Shown here: piece after piece, positions 1-13,300 of the stretch | Position numbering within the stretch: the first letter of the stretch is position 1 | Layout: every line of letters starts with the position of its first letter | DNA from: Euleptes europaea | Lineage: Eukaryota > Chordata > Lepidosauria > Squamata > Sphaerodactylidae | DNA length: 64,000 nt | Assembly (NCBI RefSeq): GCF_029931775.1 | Contig: NC_079323.1 | Span: 31,452,882 to 31,516,881 of the forward strand | Reading direction: 5' to 3' | Position numbers and translations under genes: made by a program | Notes under the pieces: model-generated | The model's input: only the letters and a program-made list of their open reading frames with translations | Database searches by the model: none | What the model was told of the DNA's origin: nothing

Positions 1-2180
1 TGAGCACCATTAGAACAAAACCGATGTGCGTGTCTCCATCCTGCCATCTCCATCTCCATCCACCTGCCTTTCAAGCAGTTTATAGAATCTGACATGATTT
101 GGTGCTTGGATTTTTAAGAAAAAAATTGTGCCAGATGTTTCCATTACTATTTTTTTGCCCTTGAAATAGGGATGAAACTCTAATCTTTGAAGGGAAGGGA
201 AGAAAGTGGAAAGAGATGATACATAGGTAAGCTGGAGTAGTAAAAAAAAAAAGGAAGGAATTGGTTAAACATATTGAGAATGATGTAATGGAGGGAAAGG
301 TGGTGGGAAAGAGAATAGAGAAGATAAAACACGGAGATAGAAAGATCAGGAGCCCTAAATGGTTCTGTTAATAGCCTTTATTGGACCAACAGCATTGTAG
401 AGTAGTGCGCTTTAAAGTTGCACGCTTTAGTTGAGGAATTGTTTTTAGCAACTGAAAAGCTCATTGCCTTAAGAGTACAATGATCCAATGAAAAACACAT
501 TTGGAACCATTTTTAGTTCCTCTTGGCCTATTTCAGTAGCCTGATTTAGGCACAGATAGCTGGGCTGGTGATTGCACCCATTGTCATATAGCAGTTTCAA
601 TGAATAGAATACCATTAACACAGAAATGCTGAAACTTGCAAAAGTTGAGGATAACTGGGAGGTTGGTTGCAGGGGCACACTTCAGGCAGAAAGGCAAGCA
701 AACTAAGGTCATTACACTAAGAAGAATTTAACTTTTGTGTGTTGTTTTATTGTGCTACATCTAATAAGCCATTTCAGTCAGGGAACAGGTGAACCCCCCA
801 CTCCCCCAAAAAATCATCACTGAATATTAGCCTTCTTTGCCCACCAGTTTGTAATTTAAGTATACTGTAAAGAGAAGAGATATTTGCAATGTCAAGTTAG
901 CAACTTGCATGTGTGAAACAGCCATTACCGACCAAATATCATAACTGAAGCTTTTGTATCTTCTCCAATATGACATTTTTCATTGGAGGTGGTTCACACA
1001 TTCAGGAGTGAGTTGTCACCTGGAAAGATACTAAGTGATAGGTATATATGCCTGTGAGATAGTCCTTAGAACTACAGAACTGGAGGGAGCTCTGAAGGTC
1101 ATGCCTACCAATTTATTGCAATGAGCTAGGGTCCTCAATATCAAAGTAATCATAACAGGTTAGGATATATAATTTAAAAAAAAACCTACCACAACCCAGA
1201 ATGCATTGGGAAATTCACCATGAGTAAGAGGAGTAAGCAAAATGATGTAAACCCAGTCGATGAAAGATAACACATACAGCTGTATTTCTATGTTATTTGA
1301 ACCATTGAACAATCTGGCATTTATTGAATGCTATTATTTGTAGAAGTAATCCTGGAAGGAACACTCCATGAACCAATACAAATGTTCACTCTGCATTTTA
1401 TCTTGTAAGAAGGATAGCAGGGACTTCTCTTCATGGCCACTAGCATTAATGTACTCTAAGTGTGTTGCCATGCCTCTGTTACATAACCAAAGGAGATGCT
1501 GGTATCAAGTCAATCATGACATTTGCAGGATCTACTATTTTCAGCTATGAGGAATGTGTTAATCCATCTCTGCAGCAATGTCCCTGCAAGCCCTCCCTGG
1601 GAAAGAGAAGTCTCGGCAGCCTGACACTCACTCCTCAAGTCTTCAGTCCAGGGGTCACCATGTGCAAATTATTTCCATCATTTCTTCCTACCCAAAAGGA
1701 ACTAACCACTAGATGTGTGGTGTGTCTATCTTATGTTTTTTAAATAAAGCCTTCAACCTTGTGAAAGAGTCAATATCACATGCCCTAAGAGAAAGCAGAT
1801 TTAATTAGACATTTAGAACAACAAAAATGCTCCAGATTTTCCTGCACAAGCCAATATCTATGAATGAATCTAACTCATTTCTGCGGTAAACTTTTACATA
1901 ATTCTCTTTGAACATCCAAACTCCATGACTGACTCCCTTGTTTTCTGTCTTTACATGTGGATGTTATGTTTGTGTGAAATATCTGGCGAAGGGCCTCAGT
2001 GAAGGGATTCTATTTGAAATACATTCCCTCCTTAACAGGGAAGGTATCTGAGTGTCTCTAATTATCCCCAGAACAGGGCAAGCACCGGCCGGTTAAAACC
2101 TTCTGCACAGTTTGCAGTTGTGTGTTTCATTCATGCCCTGGAGGGCTACATTACAAGAAGAGGACTTATTCTTTTGAGTC
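1..2180. other. DRD3 upstream flank, no gene recognised
   Basis: This AT-rich stretch has only short open frames without recognisable protein similarity. An A-run lies near 241-252. No CpG-island-like segment or convincing promoter was seen. Confidence 0.5.
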
Positions 2181-2483
2181 TATCTTGAATTTATCCAGTA
2201 AGAGTCCAATTATAATGGCCATAGAAGCCTTAATACAGAAAAAGACATTAACCCCTTTATGGACACATTATGAAAAAGGGTGCCATTCCTGGGCTTGTAT
2301 CTTGAAATTGCCCAGGAAGAGCCAAATTATAATCTCCATAGTGGTCTTAATAATTGGGTCACTAATTCCTTTATGGACACATTATGAGAATATAAATTTC
2401 TTTGCTTGTGTGTTGCAATTGCTCAGAAACAGACCAATTATAAGTACTATGATGGTCTTAATGAAAGAGATGTTAACCCAGTG
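2181..2483. repeat. Degenerate three-unit tandem repeat (about 111-117 bp per unit)
   Basis: Three consecutive segments starting near 2181, 2298 and 2409 align to each other. Each contains a TTGAATT/TTGAAATT/TTGCAATT-type start, then CCAATTATAA or CAAATTATAA, then a CATAG..CTTAATA block. The first two also share TTTATGGACACATTATGA; the third is truncated. The units are clearly diverged, so the duplication is old. It lies about 1.6 kb upstream of the DRD3 start codon. No function is implied by the sequence. Confidence 0.75.
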
Positions 2484-4104
2484 ATGAGGAAGCAGAAACT
2501 CAAGAACCACGTATGCCAAGCATCTGCGTCATTATGGATCTTGTTCTTTATGTATGTTGTATGTTCACATAGCTATGGTGTTAGTACAAGAGACGAAACC
2601 AGAAATATAAGGCAGTTAAAATGAATGTTGCAGACTAATGGCTGTTTACACATAGGTACGTTGCCCCTGGTTCTATGCTGTTTATGGTTGCCACGCTGTG
2701 CAGGCATATGGGAGGCATGATGTTGTCTACATTGGTATATCACCTCTAGGAAAACCTGGAAATGACATGGTGTAGTTGTAGGAATCACCAGAAACTCTAA
2801 TTTTACCATAGAGTATCCAGCAATTCCTGGAGCTACCCTATGTCATGTCTGGGTTTTCCCTGGAAAGGATGTAGTAACACAGATGATGCAGGCTTAAAAC
2901 AAATTCTTCTACCACTGCCAGCAAGCCACTGGCTGGCCAAAAGACCTCTAGCAGGCCACTGGCAGCCCTAATGCTGTTGGAAAGTGTATTTTCATGTTTT
3001 CCTGGAGCATTGTGGGGCATTCATGTACCTCCTAGGGTTTCTGCAGCTTTTCTGTGATGTTTTCCAAACTGGCTTTGCCGTAAAGTTTTAAGAAAGATCA
3101 AAGCAAAGCATGGATGGCTGCTGAGTGAGTGGGCAAGTTTGGATTTTCCTAATCCCACCCACAAAGAAGTAATTTTACTTGCCCCAAGAGCAATAGGTTG
3201 TCTATCTGCATAGTAGTTCAGGCCAGTGCAGAGTTTGCTACTATAGTATCTCGCGTACAAAGGTAGACTGTTGAAAATCTGGGGAATGGATTAACACTCC
3301 ATATTTACTATTTACAAACAATGGTAAAAGAAGGTGATTCAACAAAGAGTATAGTCCTGTGGGCCACACTACTTGTACTGCACATATTAACTGCTTGCCA
3401 TATGTATTATCTTCCATTCACTATATTGTTATCTAGATTTGAGTCCATTAGCAACTTACAGACCAGGAAAGTTTCCAGGGTATAAGCTTTCAAGAGTCAA
3501 AGCTCTGTTTGTCAGACACAAGTAGGAATGGTGATCCGTGAGTCTTTATAGCCCATTTAGAAGGAGGGGATTGCAAAGAAAGGAACCAGGATGCAAAAGC
3601 ACAATGCAAAATATAATCAGCTTGATTAGAACAGGGGAGAATGATTAGGGGCAGAAAATTAGCATCTGTGGTGAGCTAAGAATCCTATGTCTCTATTCAG
3701 CCCTGGGGGGTTCTGAATTTGTGAACGAACTCAGGTTTAGAAATGTTATGTTGCAATCTCCCCTTCAAGCATCTCTGTTTGAGGACTTCCAGTCTCAGGT
3801 CATCAATGGAACATTGTACTCCAATACTTTAATCTTGGCGGTATTAAGCGACTATTTCCCTCAAGGCTGTGTTTCATTGGGAATGTACATTATATATATG
3901 CATATCAACATGCAGAAGGCTAAATGAGATTTCTTGCCACTTGAGAACACTGACTTATCAAGCAGCCAGTGAGTATTTTGGAGTTTTACCCGCAGACTAT
4001 AGAACAATTTGCTTGAACAGTGTTGGTAGAAAGACATGCTTTATTCTAGCTGTTCTATGAAAGATTTCAGAAGCTTTCTCTTTTGTAGTTCTTCCTGTTT
4101 CCTG
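2484..4104. other. Immediate DRD3 upstream region or 5' UTR, no separate gene seen
   Basis: No recognisable exon or repeat was found here. Part of it may be 5' UTR or a non-coding leading exon of DRD3, but no transcription start can be placed from sequence alone. An in-frame upstream ATG lies at 4036. Confidence 0.4.
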
Positions 4105-4386
4105 ATGGCACCCTTCAGCAGAATCAGCAGCTATCTCAATTCAACTGCATCAGTCCCACGTTGGCAAGATAACACCACCGAACCGGGACCTCAACCTTCT
4201 CATGCCTACTATGCTCTCTGCTACTGCATCTTGATCGTAGTCATTGTCTTTGGCAACATTTTGGTCTGCTTAGCAGTTCTGAAGGAGCGTAGCTTGCAAA
4301 CTACCACCAACTACCTCGTGGTAAGCCTGGCAGTATCAGATCTGCTTGTGGCCACTTTGGTGATACCATGGGCGGTATACCTCGAG
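4105..4386 (+). CDS. DRD3: DRD3 coding exon 1 (N-terminus, TM1, TM2)
   Basis: Encodes residues 1-94: an extracellular N-terminus with sequons at N12 and N23, TM1 with the conserved FGN motif (N51), the TTTNYL loop, and TM2 with SDLL (D79). The ATG at 4105 was chosen because the protein then starts MAPFS, matching the short MA-type N-terminus of other D3 receptors. An in-frame ATG at 4036 would add 23 residues without known similarity. The exon ends in phase 0 after the TAC CTC GAG codons (YLE), followed by the donor GTGAGT. The next intron is 17.9 kb and heavily loaded with transposons. Confidence 0.96.
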
Positions 4387-7300
4387 GTGAGTGCAGCTTA
4401 GGCCAACCGTCCCATCATGTCTATTTTTGGCACTTATGCATGTATGAGAAGTCCTAAAAATATGACAATCCACAAAATAGATAATGTTCTATAGCAATGT
4501 CTTTAATATTTCTCTTTCCTCTCTTTTCACGTTATAAAATGATTGTACAATAGATATTTTTTCAGGTCATGAAACTGGGGGTCAGATTAATTACAAAATA
4601 GGACTCTGGGAGCTAATATGATATGAAGACTTAGCAAATTAGATGGAAGTTGGGCTGCAGATAGGTGACTGATTCTGCCCAGCAAATACAACATAGTAAC
4701 CTACCATATATATTTGACTGTATATATAATCAGAATGAGGAACTCATCTATTGGGTCACCTGAGGATATTCTTGGTGAGTATCTCATATTCTGCTAGGTT
4801 TATAAGAAAAACAACCATAACAGAAAAATATATAACCCAGATTGCATCATAAAAATTAATGTGCAGAGCAATAAGAGTAAGATTATCCCATCATCTTCTA
4901 GAGTTGCATCCCAAGTTTGCTGTCCTTAACAGAAAGGAAATAAGGCCTAAAAACATGATAATCCTTACTTCTCTAAGTCTATATATTGTGAATATGAAAC
5001 CTGGGAATATATCCTAGGAATACAACGGCTACGAAGTTAAACATATAAATTCCAAAGGCAGGCAAACATCAGTGATTTCAACAGACCTCAATACATGTGA
5101 GAGGGTCCAACAGTTAGTGAAACCAGGTGCCATAATTACAGTTGCCTGTCCCAGATCTGGAGATGCTTCAGTAACTCCAGCACTGGCGTCTGCTCCACCG
5201 TTGCAAAGGTTCCTTCTCACATTTACACCCATCACCTAGTCTAGCTAATAAGACTTCATTTCTTCATAGCAGGTGGATGAGGGAGACTGGAAAAGGCACC
5301 CCCTTTTTATATTATGCTGGCTGGAAAGGGGGGTGTTCAGTGGGCTGATAGATGCTCTTGGCCCATTGAAAACACCCCCGTTGCTAGAAATCTTCAGAAG
5401 GTGCTGTAAGACCATTTATTTTCCAGGGCTTTTAATGGTGTGTATAAACTGCAGGAATTTTACAGAGGGGAGGGATTGGGGATTTTATTTTGTATGTTTT
5501 AAATTGTAATTTGCAAGCCACGGTAAGGAGAGGTGAGATATAAATGTGTTAAATAAATAAATAGGCATGGAGAGGGTGTACAGAGCATCTCATTAGGGTT
5601 GCAAGCTTCTGACAAAACTCCTCTGAGCAACAGAGAGAAATGTTTTGTTCCTGCTCGTGCAACCAAACATCAGGAAAAGTTGCACCTGATGATCTCCAAT
5701 CTGCACACCAGTAAAAAGCGCAGGAACTGATCAGGAAAGAAGAGGGCAACTTTAGGGGGCTTCCGGTGGTGCGCTGGGACGAGTACGACGTTCCCTCAGG
5801 TTGTCCTGGGGAAAATCCAAGTTTGCGCTAATTTAGGGGTGATATATGCACCCCAATCCGACCCTAGCAAGTGGGTCGGACAGCAGGAATTCCCTGCAGC
5901 CCGCAAACGCAGTTTGACCTCCCAAAGACTCTGAGGGAGCTTTTATAAGTCCCCCAGAGCTTTGGACGCCGGTCCTGCGAGGGCAATTAGGGAAAGGAAT
6001 CGCCAAAACGCAACTTTGGCATAAGGCTCTACCCTCCACCACCTTAACACCAACATAAGGACTATTTTAAGAAAAGAACCTCACCTCTCGATGCCTAAGT
6101 GAGTACAAAGAACCCTTCGTCTTTTACTGGCATTACCGAATAACCGGGGGGTAGATGAAGATATTCCCAGTACCTCTGCTCCTCCCTTATTTCAATCGGG
6201 AAAGTTTGATTCGTAAATTCCATCAGGATTAGCGGCAGGAGCCTTATCAAATAGATCAGCTTAAATCAAAACAAAGAGTTGGAAGGACGCTTAGATGATG
6301 GACTAAAATCTCCACCAATGAGAAGCAACTTTGAGGGAAGGGGAGGGTGAATTTCTTCCTGATTCTCTGGTGAAAAAGAATTTCCTGCCACATTAGCAGC
6401 AAGGGATTCATCAGACCGGAAGCCCCTCTATACCACCCTCTCTATCATCTGAGTCACAACAACAGGAAACAAGTCGTAGGACCGGATACGCATCGCACTT
6501 GAGTAACACAGAAACAATTCCTGAAGGAAACAACCATCGAGATGAGGCGGTAGAAGGTCCACGGCAAATTCAACTTCCGGAATACTTCCTGGTAGATCCG
6601 ACCTAGAGCGTCCAGTAAAACTCGTTGGTATTTCAAAACTTTATTAAGCTGTTTTAAAGCCAAATTTGGCTCTTTTCAACCCGAAAAAATTATTAAGCTG
6701 ATCATTGAATTACCCTCTATTAATCACCATCTGGAGGGCCCTGTCTGAGGACATGACTTTTACCAGCTTTATTCCAATGTAAATATCTGGAACCCAGCCC
6801 CGTTCTGGCTCACTGCATAGCCCTGCCTATACTAAACTGAAGGAGTCAGTACAAGTTTCAGCTATGGATAAGAAATTACAGGATATGTTAGCCAAACAAA
6901 CAGAGGCAACAACCAAGCAGTTTGAACAGATGTCTACACAGATGGCACAGCTAACTTCTATGATGACAAATCTTGGCCAAGCATCTCAAGCTATTAACCA
7001 CAAATTGGATGTGGTAACAGGAGACCTTAAAGAAGTAAAAACTCAAATGAGTACTATGCAGTCAGATATGCAAGCAATGGATTCATCAATAAAGAAAGTG
7101 ATGGAAGAGCATAAGGATACAAAGAAAAAATTAGCAAGCCAAGAAAAACAGATTGAAACAATACAATTAAATCAGACAGCTGTAAAAGATCAAATAGCCA
7201 TGATGGAGATGAGAGTGAGAGAGACCAACCTTCGTCTGCGCAATTTTCCAGATATGATGGGAGATAACAAAGAAACTGCAGTTCCAAATCTGGCCTACCT

Positions 7301-10300
7301 GTTTCAAATGGACGAACAAGAATTGAACCAAGCTATTAACAGAGTATACAGAATACCATTACCTGCTAGAATGAAAAGGTCTAAGCCAAGAGACCTGATG
7401 ATAGTGTTCTATGACACTAGGATTAAGGATAAGATCATGAAGATGCATTATGACAACCCGGTGTCAGCAGGAGACACTCCTCTAATTTTATTAAAGGACA
7501 TACCAAGACATCTACTCTCACAGAGGAATAATTACAAAGAATTTGTGTCTGTTTTGAAAGCTAATGGTATCAAATATCGCTGGATTATGCCACAAGGCTT
7601 GGCTTTTACCTACAAAGAAATGAAAATGACAATTACATCTACAGCAGATGTGGGAAAATTTCTGAGGAAATACAAATCAGATCTTAAAGGATTAACTGGG
7701 GATCAAAAGGAAGAGGAAGAAGAACAAGAAGAAGAAGAAGAATCACAGGGAGCAGTAGGAGGAACTAAATTATAGACTGCATATTTTGCTTCAATAATCA
7801 TTGTACCATGGCAAAAGTAATTTCTTGGAATGTGAACGGTTTGAATGAAAAAACTAAAAGGGCTAGAATTTTCAAATATCTACAGAAATACAAATACTCC
7901 CTAATTTGTTTACAAGAGACTCATATAGCAAAAAAACACAAAAAATATTTGGATAGGCAAATGCTTGGACAAGCATTTGTGGCATTGGCCAAAACAAAAA
8001 CTAAGGGAGTAGTAATATATGCTCATTCTAGCCTCAGTCCTGAATTACTATATAAAGACAACGAAGGGAGAATTGTAATTATAAAAACCAAAATATTGGG
8101 GCAAAAGACGATTGTGGTAGGAATATATGCTCCCAATGAAGGAAAAACAAAATTTTATGGACAATTGCATGAACTGATCTCTCAGTATGCCAATGACCAG
8201 ATTCTATTGATGGGTGACTTAAATGGCGTTATTCTCCCAATTTTGGATAAAAAATCAAAAGCAAAAGACGAAAATGAAGGATGTTTACCCAAAACCTTCT
8301 TCACCATGGCTACAGAATTGGAATTACAAGACATCTGGAGAACAATGAATACTACAGCCAAAGAATATACCTTTTATTCAGCGAGACATGACTCACACTC
8401 CAGAATAGACATGATTTGGGCTAGTAAATCAATTTTTACGCAACTACGTAAAATACATATTTTACCAAGAACTTTTTCTGATCACAATCCGGTTACATTT
8501 GAGTGGAACAATAAACAAGCATTCAGATGGCGATTGAATGATAAACTTTTAAAGGAAAATAAGATTCAAAAAGAATTATATGATTTGATTAAAGACTTTT
8601 TTGAAGTTAATCTTAATGGAGAAACTACGCTGAATATAGTGTGGGATGCATTTAAAGCAGTTCTAAGAGGATTTATGATACAGAAACATGCAGCGTGGAG
8701 GAAAACTCAACTACAATTTACCAATAATATACTTTGGGATTTACAAAATTTGGAACAAAAACTTGTTATGGCGTTACAAGAAGAAGAGAAAAATGAAATA
8801 CAAATGAAGATCTCTGTATCTAAACACCAATTAAATTTGGTCATAATGGAGGAAATGAACAAAAACTTAAAATTTGCCAAACAAAAATATTTTGAACATG
8901 CTAATAAACCTGGGAAATTTTTAGCAACACAACTGAAAGACTCATTTCAGAAGCAGATTATAACAAAAATTCAAACTGCTAAAGGACCAGTTCATTCAAC
9001 TACAGATATACAAAAAGAATTTGTTTCATTTTACACTAAGCTGTATCAGAAAGAAAATATTTCAAAACAGAAAATAGATAAGTTCTTAAGTTCAATACAG
9101 ATGAATATTCTTTCAATAGACCAACGAGAATGGATAGATGCTCCAATTACAAGGGAAGAAATACAAGAAGCAATAATGAAACAAAAACCGGACAAGACAC
9201 CTGGACCAGATGGAATTACTGCACTATTTTATAGAACATTTAGTGACAATTTAGCAGACTTTTTTGTATTACTTTGCAATACAATTTTGGATAAGGGAGT
9301 AGCCCCAGAGACTTGGTCGCATGCATACATATCGTTGATACCCAAGGAAGGAAGAGATCCAGAAAAAACATCAAACTATAGACCTATTTCGTTGTTAAAT
9401 GTGGACTATAAGATTTATGCCTCGGTCTTATCGAATAGGATAAGAAAATTTATTAAAGACCTTATACATGAAGATCAGGCGGGCTTTGTTCCAGGAAGGC
9501 AAATTAAAGACAATATAAGAATCTTATTGGACTCATTAGAATATTATGATCAGAATATTCAACGATCAGCCGCCTTTGTATTTTTGGATGCGGAAAAAGC
9601 CTTTGATATGGTCTCATGGGACTTTATGGAAAAAACATTAGAAAAATTAAATTTTGGAGACCGTTTTTTGAAAGGTATATCGGCTATTTACACATCCCAA
9701 CAAGCGAAAATTTTGGTGAATGAATCAATGTCGGAAAATTGTCAAATTAAGAAAGGAACTAGACAAGGTTGTCCTTTGTCTCCGTTATTATTTTTGTTGG
9801 TGTTGGAAACATTATGTTGTAAACTAAGGAGCATGGAGGACATTCGCGGTCTAAAAATTAAAAAACATGAATTTAAATTGAGAGCATTCGCGGATGACCT
9901 CCTGTTAATTCTAGAAAACCCAACACAATCAATGAAGATACTACAAGAAACTCTGGACGACTTTGGGGAGATATCGGGATTTAAAGTTAATCAAGAAAAA
10001 ACAAAGACAATTTTCAAGAATTTACCAGAAATAGAGCAACAAGAATTCATCTCGTTTACAGGTTGGGAGAAGGCCAACAAAGTTAAATATTTGGGAATCT
10101 GGATCTCAGCGAAGAACAAAGAATTGTTAATTAACAATTACTTTAAACTATGGGGTAAAATAAAAACTGATATGATCATTTGGTCAAATAAAAAGTTGTC
10201 ACTACTGGGACGTATTTCAATAATTCAAATGAATGTGTTACCAAGGATGCTCTTCTTATTCCAAAACTTGCCTATAATATCACATGTTAAATACTTTGAT

Positions 10301-13300
10301 ATTTGGAGGAAGGACATTTTAAACTTCATCTGGCAAGGGAAAAAACCGAGGATTGCTTATAAATATTTGGTGGACCTTAAAGTCAGAGGAGGTTTAGCAT
10401 TACCAAACTTTCAACTTTACGCTGAAGTGGTAGCCTTAACATGGCTAAAAGACTGGATAACCTTATCAAATACACGTTTACTGGAGCTTGAAGGCTTTAA
10501 TAATATTAGTGGATGGCATGGCTATTTATGGTATGACAAAATCAAGATACAAGCATCATTTAGGAATCATATAATCAGGTCCTCTCTACTGCGTATTTGG
10601 ATGAAATATAAACATATTTTGGAACCAGCAACACCGATGTGGATTTCACCGCAAGAAATGTTAACACTACGTCCACTTAGACCGGACAAATTTATAATTT
10701 ACCAGGAATTAATTAACTGGGAGGGGAAAAATGTTCATTAAAGGAATTTCAATTTTTTAAAGAGGATTTACAATGGTTGCAATATTGTCAGATTAAATCA
10801 GTTTTTGTACAAGATATGAAAAATGGATTTTCTAAAGAAAAGTCCCCTTTCCACAAGATGTTACTAGAAAACAATCTGAAACTGATTTCTAAAATGTACA
10901 ATCTACTTTTAACAATATACTGTGAGCAGGAGACAATTAAACCAACTATGATCGACTGGGCTCAAAACATGGGACATGATATTGCTTTAAATAAATGGGA
11001 AAGACTATGGTCAAAAGATTTGAAAGGAATAAATGCGCAATCAATTCGAGAAAACATTTATAAAATGATGTATAGATGGCATTTAACACCTAAGAAGATT
11101 GCAAAGATATATAAAGTGACATCCCCTAAGTGCTGGAAATGTAATAAGGAAATTGGTTCCTTCTATCATATGTGGTGGACTTGTGATAAAGCTAAAGATT
11201 TTTGGGATATGATCTACAATGAATTGAGATTAATAGTACAAAAAAATATACCCAAAACACCAGAAATGATGCTATTAAGTATGATACCTGACGACTTGCT
11301 AATACAAAGAACTTTTTTGATCTATACTACAACAGCTGCGAGACTGCTTTATGCAGCAAAATGGAAAGGGGCAGAAATTCCCGAGAAAAAAGACTGGATT
11401 GGGAAAATGTTTGAATTGGTGGAAATGGCAAAACTTACAGCCATTTTAAATGAAAAAGACAATGTTCGATTTTTAGGGGAATGGGAGGATTGGATGAAAT
11501 ATTGTGAATATGAATTAAAACTGGGGAAAATGGAAGAATACTTATTAATCTGATCTAGAGGACACAATTAATATTAAGAGTTATAATCATTTATATTAAT
11601 AGAAGATGTTTTATGAAAGTTAAATGAATTTATGATAGTTAAGATCAGACCAATTACGATGGGATGAATACTTTATTAAGAGGCGGAGAGAGGTGATGGG
11701 GAAGTCATAAATTTTCCTTTAATTTGTTTTTTTTATTATGAATTCAAGAAACCATAACAACATAGAGTTAAAATTTTGAATTTCATATTGCTTTTATTGT
11801 TGTTTACTATCATGGAAAATTTGTATTATAAAAACCAATAAAATTATTATAAAAAAAAAAAAGGAAAGAAGAGGGCAACTTTAGAGCGCCCATTTCTCCT
11901 GGCATCTGTCCATGTCCTACCAGGAACGTCCACATCACACATTGAGAACCACCTCCTCAAATGAATTGCCTTATGAACCTGTTGTACTAGATGGTTGCAT
12001 TGTTTCTGCTCTGAACATTCTCATCACAACTTTCAGTATTATAAGAACATTTCAATTTAACTTAATTAGGCCACAATACTGTGCAGGGCTGCAAGCTGAT
12101 GTCCCAAGCTTTATAAAGTCTATGGACAAGCCGATCCCTTTGACTTTAATTGGACTTAGGTTCTTAGTGAATGTGCCTAGAATTGCAACTTTAGTTTCTG
12201 AACTAGTTTAATTAAATTGCTGTGTCAAATTGTGGGCCACACGATTTTCAAATGTGACTCAACTGCAGCAAATGCATACAAAACATATACATTAACTCTT
12301 GTTCCATCTATAGGTCGGGTGATGGTCAATCTTTATAGTAATTTTACCTCTGTTTTGTGCCAATCTTTCAAATCGGTATTTGTGAAATAACAATGATGCT
12401 GTAATTAAAAGAAACTTAGATGTTTATGCTAATAACTGGCAGTACTAATAGTGACACTGATGATTAATTATTCATGGCATATCACAGTTGATAAAAAATG
12501 AAAGAGGGAAAATCTCATAGTATACACCCAGTTTTGCTCACATAATGAACCTTGTGGGAAAACAAAGGATAATTTCTAAAGAGCAATTTTCTCTATGGAA
12601 TATTAAAAGTGAAAAAGTGGACTTAAAATTTACAGGGGGGCACACAAGAAGGAAGGAGTACATGAACAAAAATATGAGAAGAAAGGATACTGGACCGCTA
12701 AAACCTCTAAAACTAGTGATCTTTTGCAGTCTGTAGTACCTTTCATCTCAGGAATTCAAAGCACTTTGCAAATATTAAAAACTTCATCAGTCCTTACAAC
12801 CACCTTCGAAAGTCAGACAAATTATTGCCAAGGCTCTAGTAATGAAGTTCACAGCAGGAGGCTTGGTTTTAACTTTGCAGCATGTTCAGAGTCAATAAAT
12901 GGAGTTAGGAAGTACCCGGATTGAGGTCTAGAAAGGCCCAGAAGAATCATTTACTTTAGTCAGTTTACAGTGCAGTCGTAAGAACACTATCCATTGAATG
13001 GACCTGAATAGGATTCTGAGTTTAGGATTGTACTGTAAGTGAGAAAGCCCTTCATAATAATAATTCTTGTAGCTGGGTTATGTAGGGGGTGAAACTACAT
13101 GTTACTTTGGGGAACTGTGATTGGATCCCAAACAAAAATTATCTAGACCTTGGGGATCTGGGTTGTGATGGTGGGATGGGGAGTGCTAATTCTTTGCCCC
13201 CATGACATTTACTTAATTGAAAATGTACCACTCAGGTGCATTTAGCCCCAGAAGGCAGAAAAGGTCAGGAACAATATGGGTTGTTATGGGTTCTCTCTTA

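Larger units (their letters stand above)
5733..11884 (+). mobile_element. Full-length LINE-1 with 23-bp target-site duplication
   Basis: The element body runs from 5756 to 11861 (about 6.1 kb). It is bracketed by a 23-bp direct repeat that is identical in both copies (5733-5755 and 11862-11884, starting AGGAAAGAAG). Order: about 1.1-kb 5' UTR, ORF1 (6864-7775), 32-bp spacer, ORF2 (7808-11553), about 0.3-kb 3' UTR with AATAAA, and a poly(A) tail. A complete 5' end, perfect target duplication and nearly open frames indicate a recent insertion. It sits in sense orientation in DRD3 intron 1. It is plainly vertebrate L1 by ORF1 trimer-protein organisation, APE endonuclease and FADD reverse transcriptase. 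Confidence 0.95.

Noticed and set aside
4036-4104. In-frame ATG 23 codons upstream of the chosen DRD3 start
   Set aside because: The extension has no similarity to known D3 N-termini, while the ATG at 4105 gives the expected short MA-type start before the glycosylated N-terminus.
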